Position numbers and translations under genes: made by a program
Part shown: positions 60,783-64,000 of the stretch, piece by piece
Layout: the number at the start of each line of letters is the position of its first letter
Numbering within the stretch: the first letter of the stretch is position 1
Origin: Streptomyces longisporoflavus
GTDB taxonomy: Bacteria > Actinomycetota > Actinomycetes > Streptomycetales > Streptomycetaceae
Direction of reading: 5' to 3'
Assembly (NCBI RefSeq): GCF_014649775.1
Contig: NZ_BMTR01000012.1
Span: 1-64,000 of the forward strand
DNA length: 64,000 nucleotides
Notes under the pieces: generated by a model
What the model was told of the DNA's origin: nothing
Database searches by the model: none
What the model saw: only the letters and a program-made list of their open reading frames with translations

Positions 60783-61535
60783 CTAGCGGGACCGGGCCGC
60801 CTGGTTCCTGCGGGTCAGCCAGAGCGCGCCCGCCGCGCCCGCGAGCAGCACCGTGCCGCCGAGGGTGCCGAGCGCGATGGCGGAGTCCGCGGGGCCGGTC
60901 TGCGGAAGTTCCTCGCCGCCGGAGGGAGCGCCGGCGGCGTCGCCGGAGCCGCTGTCACCGCCACTGCCGCTGCCGCCGCCGTCGCTCTCGCCGCCGGAGC
61001 CGCCACCCGTACCGCCGCCGCCCGAGCCCTTCACGTCGAGCGAGAGCGAGGGCTTCGGACTGTTGGACGGGGTGCACGTCGTCGTCGTGCCGAGCGCCTT
61101 GATGGTCAGGACACCAGCGGTGAAGGTGACCTTGCCGCTCTTCTTCGGGGTGTACGTCCCCGACAGGTCGCTGATCTTGATCGGGGTGTTGGCGGGGATC
61201 GCCTGGTCGTTGGGCGCCCCGGAGACGGGCACCGTGCCGCTCTCGGCGCCGCCCAGCTTGATGAGCGCGCTCGGTTTCATCGCGCCCTTGCCCAGCTCGA
61301 CGGGGCTGGAGGAGACGCCTTTCTGGAAGGACATGGTGAGTTTGTAGCCGCTGCCGCTCTTCACGCTCTTGATGTCGATCGGCGATACGGCGCCCTTGTT
61401 CCCGATGGGCGTCTTGCACTGGTAGTTGACGTCCTGGACCTCGGCCTGCGCGGCGGGGGCGGCCATCAGCACCGCCGAGCCGCCGGCCAAGGCCGTGGCA
61501 AGCGCGAGCGCGGCCCTTCGTTTCTGGTACGACAC
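60783..61535 (-). CDS. Single-domain sortase-anchored surface protein (LPQTG)
   Basis: 250 residues. Signal peptide (1-31), one copy of the same domain as the second half of the 439-residue protein (~35-165), a Gly/Ser-rich spacer (~168-208), then LPQTG at 210-214, a hydrophobic helix and RRNQAARSR. Two Cys frame the domain (YQCKTP; TTTCTPS) and may form a disulfide. No sortase gene is in the window. Probably part of the same surface system as 57175-60664. Confidence 0.8.
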   Translation of the reverse strand: MSYQKRRAALALATALAGGSAVLMAAPAAQAEVQDVNYQCKTPIGNKGAVSPIDIKSVKSGSGYKLTMSFQKGVSSSPVELGKGAMKPSALIKLGGAESGTVPVSGAPNDQAIPANTPIKISDLSGTYTPKKSGKVTFTAGVLTIKALGTTTTCTPSNSPKPSLSLDVKGSGGGGTGGGSGGESDGGGSGSGGDSGSGDAAGAPSGGEELPQTGPADSAIALGTLGGTVLLAGAAGALWLTRRNQAARSR

Positions 61536-61645
61536 CTCGGGTTCCCCTCAGCCGGTCGTGGCGTGCCGCGGTGCGGATTTACTGACGGCACATCAGATTG
61601 GGCGCTCAAGGTACGCCCGAGGCCTTGTCGAGGGAAGACAAAGAA

Positions 61646-61672
61646 CGCGCCGGATCTCGTGGATCCGGCGCG
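61646..61672 (-). terminator. Terminator after the anti-sigma-like gene
   Basis: Perfect 11-base stem (61646-61656 and 61662-61672, loop TCGTG), 78 bases past the stop of the ATP-binding protein. Confidence 0.7.
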
Positions 61673-61749
61673 CGTACGAACCGTGGGTAACCCAAGGGGG
61701 AACTGCCCGGGCGACCCGAGGGAGGAGCCGTGGGGAGGAACCGAGCGGC

Positions 61750-62286
61750 CTATACGGGAGCGCTCAGCTCCGCCCACACCGTCTTGCCGGGGGCTCCCGG
61801 CGTACGGACGACCCCCCAGTCCAGGCAGAGCCGCTGGACGATGAACATTCCGTGCCCGCCGGGGCGGCCGACGCGGTGCGGGGTGCGAGGCGCGGGCTGC
61901 CCCGCGCCGCGGTCGGAGACCTCGATCCGCAGCACCTTGCTGTCCGTGGAGAGCCAGAGCTCGTCGGGCCCCTCGGCATGCAGGCAGGCGTTGGTCACCA
62001 GCTCGGACACGACCAGCAGGACGTCCTCCGCCGCCGCCCGCTGATCGGCGCCCGCCGCGGGCAGCCATCCCCAGGCCTGCAGCGCCTGGCGCGCGAAGTC
62101 CCGGGCGAGCGGCACGATGCCGCTCGCCCCGCTCAGGCTCAGCCTGCGGACCTGGCGCCCCTGACGGCCCGTGGCCGCCGCGGCGACCTGGTCCGCCGCA
62201 GCGACCTGGTCCGCGGGAGCGTCCGCGACAACGGTCTCGGACTCCGGACCGCGATCGCCCGGCGAGCAAGGCCGGGTGGTGCTCAT
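61750..62286 (-). CDS. Anti-sigma factor-like ATP-binding protein (RsbW/HATPase)
   Basis: 178 residues. Residues ~50-175 are a GHKL ATPase of the RsbW type: VLLVVSELVTNACLHA (N box), VSDRGAGQPAPR (G1 region) and GGHGMFIVQRLCLDWG (G2). No membrane segments. With the STAS protein (62574-62942) and sigma gene (63193-) it forms a partner-switching set resembling the S. coelicolor sigI locus (SCO3066-3068 by memory). Would bind and hold the sigma factor and phosphorylate the antagonist. Confidence 0.85.
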   Translation of the reverse strand: MSTTRPCSPGDRGPESETVVADAPADQVAAADQVAAAATGRQGRQVRRLSLSGASGIVPLARDFARQALQAWGWLPAAGADQRAAAEDVLLVVSELVTNACLHAEGPDELWLSTDSKVLRIEVSDRGAGQPAPRTPHRVGRPGGHGMFIVQRLCLDWGVVRTPGAPGKTVWAELSAPV

Positions 62287-62573
62287 CAGCGCTTCACCTC
62301 ACCGACAAGAGGACTCTGGACAAGAAACTGGACAAGTAGCGGGGCTCCAAGAGAGATCATCGGCTGCTCGGCCGTTCCTGCTGTTGATTTGGCAACAATT
62401 GCTTTACGGCGGACCGCCGCGGACTCTGCCGACGTATCCAGGGTGTCTCCTGCCCGGCCGAACCGTGAGAACACCCACTTATTCGACGCAACCGTGTGAC
62501 GCTGGTAACGCGGTGATCACATAGAGACAACTGGCACGTAACTCTTGGCACGCTCCGTCAACAGGCCGTCCCG
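62287..62573. other. Intergenic region between anti-sigma and antagonist genes
   Basis: 287 bases, AT-richer than average, no gene seen. Probably contains a promoter for the ATP-binding protein; none could be placed. Confidence 0.35.
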
Positions 62574-62942
62574 TCAGTCGGCCAGCGCCGCTTCGAGCGT
62601 GTCGTGGACGGTGAAGACCGCATCGGCTCCAGTGATCTCGAAGACTCGGGCCACCACCGGCTGCATCGCGGCCAGATGCACCCCGCCCCCCGCGGCCTCG
62701 GCCTTGAGCCGGGCCCCCAAAAGGACATTGAGTCCGGTGGAGTCCATGAATTCCAGACGCGCACAGTCGACCACAAGCCGCGAAAAACCGTCGCCGAGGC
62801 AGGCCTCGAGCGGCTCACGCAACAAATCGGCGGTGTGGTGATCCAACTCACCCGCCGGAGTCACGACGACGCTCGGGCCCTCGGCCCGGACTTCGACCAG
62901 AAGCCGGCCACCCTGCGCGCTACCGACTGTCCCGCGGTCCAT
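62574..62942 (-). CDS. Anti-sigma factor antagonist (STAS domain)
   Basis: 122 residues from the ATG at 62942 (a GTG at 62954 is an alternative; neither has a strong ribosome-binding site). STAS domain with VVTPAGELDHHTADLLRE and CARLEFMDSTGLNVLLGA, in which the Ser of DSTG is the usual phosphorylation site. In its unphosphorylated form it would bind the anti-sigma kinase and free the sigma factor. Divergent from the sigma gene. Confidence 0.9.
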   Translation of the reverse strand: MDRGTVGSAQGGRLLVEVRAEGPSVVVTPAGELDHHTADLLREPLEACLGDGFSRLVVDCARLEFMDSTGLNVLLGARLKAEAAGGGVHLAAMQPVVARVFEITGADAVFTVHDTLEAALAD

Positions 62943-63192
62943 TCCGTCACTCACTTCCGACCGTCGTGGCTGTTGATGACGCCCCTGAACATTACGCCTT
63001 CCGTACGGTCTCCGGTACCCGAACAAGCCCCTGAATTCGGACATTTACCCGCACAACGCACTTGCGACCGGGCTGCGGAACCGGGTAGGGGTAGAAGAGA
63101 CAGCAATCAACACGGACGGCTTTGGAGGCGCCGCACACCGCAGTGCACGTATTGGCATCGGCAGCCATATGCCGAGAACGATGGAGGACACC
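62943..63192. other. Divergent promoter region, antagonist / sigma factor
   Basis: 250 bases with no gene. Upstream of the sigma gene two overlapping GGGTAG motifs (63083-63094) resemble the -10 of SigB-type promoters (GGGTAC/T); a matching -35 is not clear. Autoregulation is possible. Confidence 0.35.
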
Positions 63193-64000
63193 ATGTCACC
63201 CCGGCTCGACGAATCGCGCACTGACCGAGCGACGTCGACACTCTCACCGAACCGTATCGAGACCGAGATCCCGGGTCCCCGCACGGAAGCCACGCCGGAC
63301 GCGTTCCCGGCCCTGACCGCCGTACCGGAGACGGAAGTCCCCGAGGGGCTCACCGATCTCCCCGAGATCCCGCCGTACGACGAGGTGGGGCCGCTGGACG
63401 CGAGGGCCCTGTCCAAGACCCTCTTCGAACGCCTCGAAACGCTCGAGGAAGGCACGCACGAGTACGCGTACGTGCGCAACACCCTCGTCGAACTCAACCT
63501 CGCCCTGGTCAAGTTCGCCGCCTCCCGGTTCCGCTCCCGCAGCGAGCCCATGGAGGACATCATCCAGGTCGGCACCATCGGCCTGATCAAGGCGATCGAC
63601 CGCTTCGAGCTCAGCCGAGGCGTCGAGTTCCCCACCTTCGCGATGCCGACGATCGTCGGCGAGATCAAGCGCTTCTTCCGCGACACGAGTTGGTCGGTGC
63701 GCGTCCCGCGCCGGCTGCAGGAACTCCGACTGGACCTCGCCAAGGCGGGCGACGAACTCGCCCAGCAATTCGATCGCGCCCCCACGGTGGGCGAGCTCGC
63801 CGAGCGCCTGGGCATCTCCAACGACGAGGTCGTGGAGGGCATGGCCGCGTCCAACGCCTACACGGCCAGCTCGCTGGACGCCCAGCCCGAGGAGGACGAC
63901 TCCGAAGGCGCGCTCGCGGACCGCATCGGCTACGAGGACCACGGACTCGAAGGCATCGAGTACGTCGAGTCGTTGAAGCCGCTCATCGCCGAACTCCCGG
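63193..64000 (+). CDS. SigB/SigF-type RNA polymerase sigma factor (partial, runs off edge)
   Basis: 269 codons of a longer gene. The ATG at 63193 has GGAGG 5 bases upstream; in-frame ATGs at 63181 and 63169 are weaker. After a variable N-terminus (~70 residues), region 2 reads DIIQVGTIGLIKAIDRFELS and GVEFPTFAMPTIVGEIKRFF, followed by SWSVRVPRRLQELR and region 3 (PTVGELAERLGIS), as in stress/sporulation sigma factors of this subfamily. Region 4 is beyond the window. Controlled by the divergent antagonist and anti-sigma genes. Confidence 0.92.
   Translation, partial: MSPRLDESRTDRATSTLSPNRIETEIPGPRTEATPDAFPALTAVPETEVPEGLTDLPEIPPYDEVGPLDARALSKTLFERLETLEEGTHEYAYVRNTLVELNLALVKFAASRFRSRSEPMEDIIQVGTIGLIKAIDRFELSRGVEFPTFAMPTIVGEIKRFFRDTSWSVRVPRRLQELRLDLAKAGDELAQQFDRAPTVGELAERLGISNDEVVEGMAASNAYTASSLDAQPEEDDSEGALADRIGYEDHGLEGIEYVESLKPLIAELP

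Overview
This is about 64 kb of a high-GC actinobacterial chromosome, almost certainly Streptomyces. The grounds are the codon bias, frequent GTG starts, a WhmD-type WhiB protein, the F420 genes fbiA/fbiB, and a DraR/DraK-like two-component system next to a POT transporter. From memory, gene order follows S. coelicolor from about SCO3020 to SCO3068. The core (ahcY, manA, SIS protein, manB, DUF3499, metallopeptidase-like, whiB2, fbiA, fbiB, manC, LCP, acyl-CoA dehydrogenase, purE, purK, GtrA) also parallels M. tuberculosis about Rv3248c-Rv3277. No database search was possible, so names rest on motifs, length and synteny. There is no phage, transposase, CRISPR array or biosynthetic cluster.

Layout. 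Positions 1-361 are the leader and promoter of an rRNA operon transcribed leftward out of the window; the 16S gene is not included. 415-3120: SpoIIM-family, RDD and unknown proteins. 3551-8702: ahcY, a stand-alone fructose-type PTS permease and a cation efflux protein. 8834-13252: manA, a SIS-domain protein, a 58-residue Trm112-like protein and manB. 13415-15031: lactate permease. 15244-21722: DUF3499, a metallopeptidase-like protein lacking its zinc motif, DUF5719, and a 1245-residue glycosyltransferase. 21952-23466: whmD, then a cysteine dioxygenase gene preceded by a Cys-rich leader peptide. 23501-25881: fbiA-fbiB. 26255-29983: an AlkA-like glycosylase, manC and a secreted amidase.

30103-40788 is a cell-wall block: five LytR-CpsA-Psr (LCP) genes interleaved with a TIGR03089 protein, a family 2 glycosyltransferase and a thioesterase. 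40955-47946 holds an M19-dipeptidase-like pseudoenzyme, VOC and CGNR proteins, UDP-glucose dehydrogenase, acyl-CoA dehydrogenase, a MarR regulator, a quercetinase and a hydrolase. 48022-50905 is dipeptidase-purE-purK with 4-base overlaps. 51123-55816: GtrA, draK/draR and a POT transporter. 55978-61535: a secreted hydrolase and four secreted or anchored proteins, two with sortase signals, that look like one cell-surface system. The right edge has an anti-sigma kinase, a STAS antagonist and the start of a SigB/F-type sigma gene.

The genes centre on the cell envelope: manA/manB/manC make GDP-mannose, ugd makes UDP-glucuronate, the glycosyltransferases and GtrA handle lipid-linked sugars, and LCP proteins attach glycopolymers to peptidoglycan. 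The most notable findings are the Cys-codon leader before the dioxygenase, the sortase/DUF916-like surface operon, the dipeptidase paralogue stripped of every metal ligand, and a ~120 bp inverted-repeat element, one copy of which splits draR from draK.
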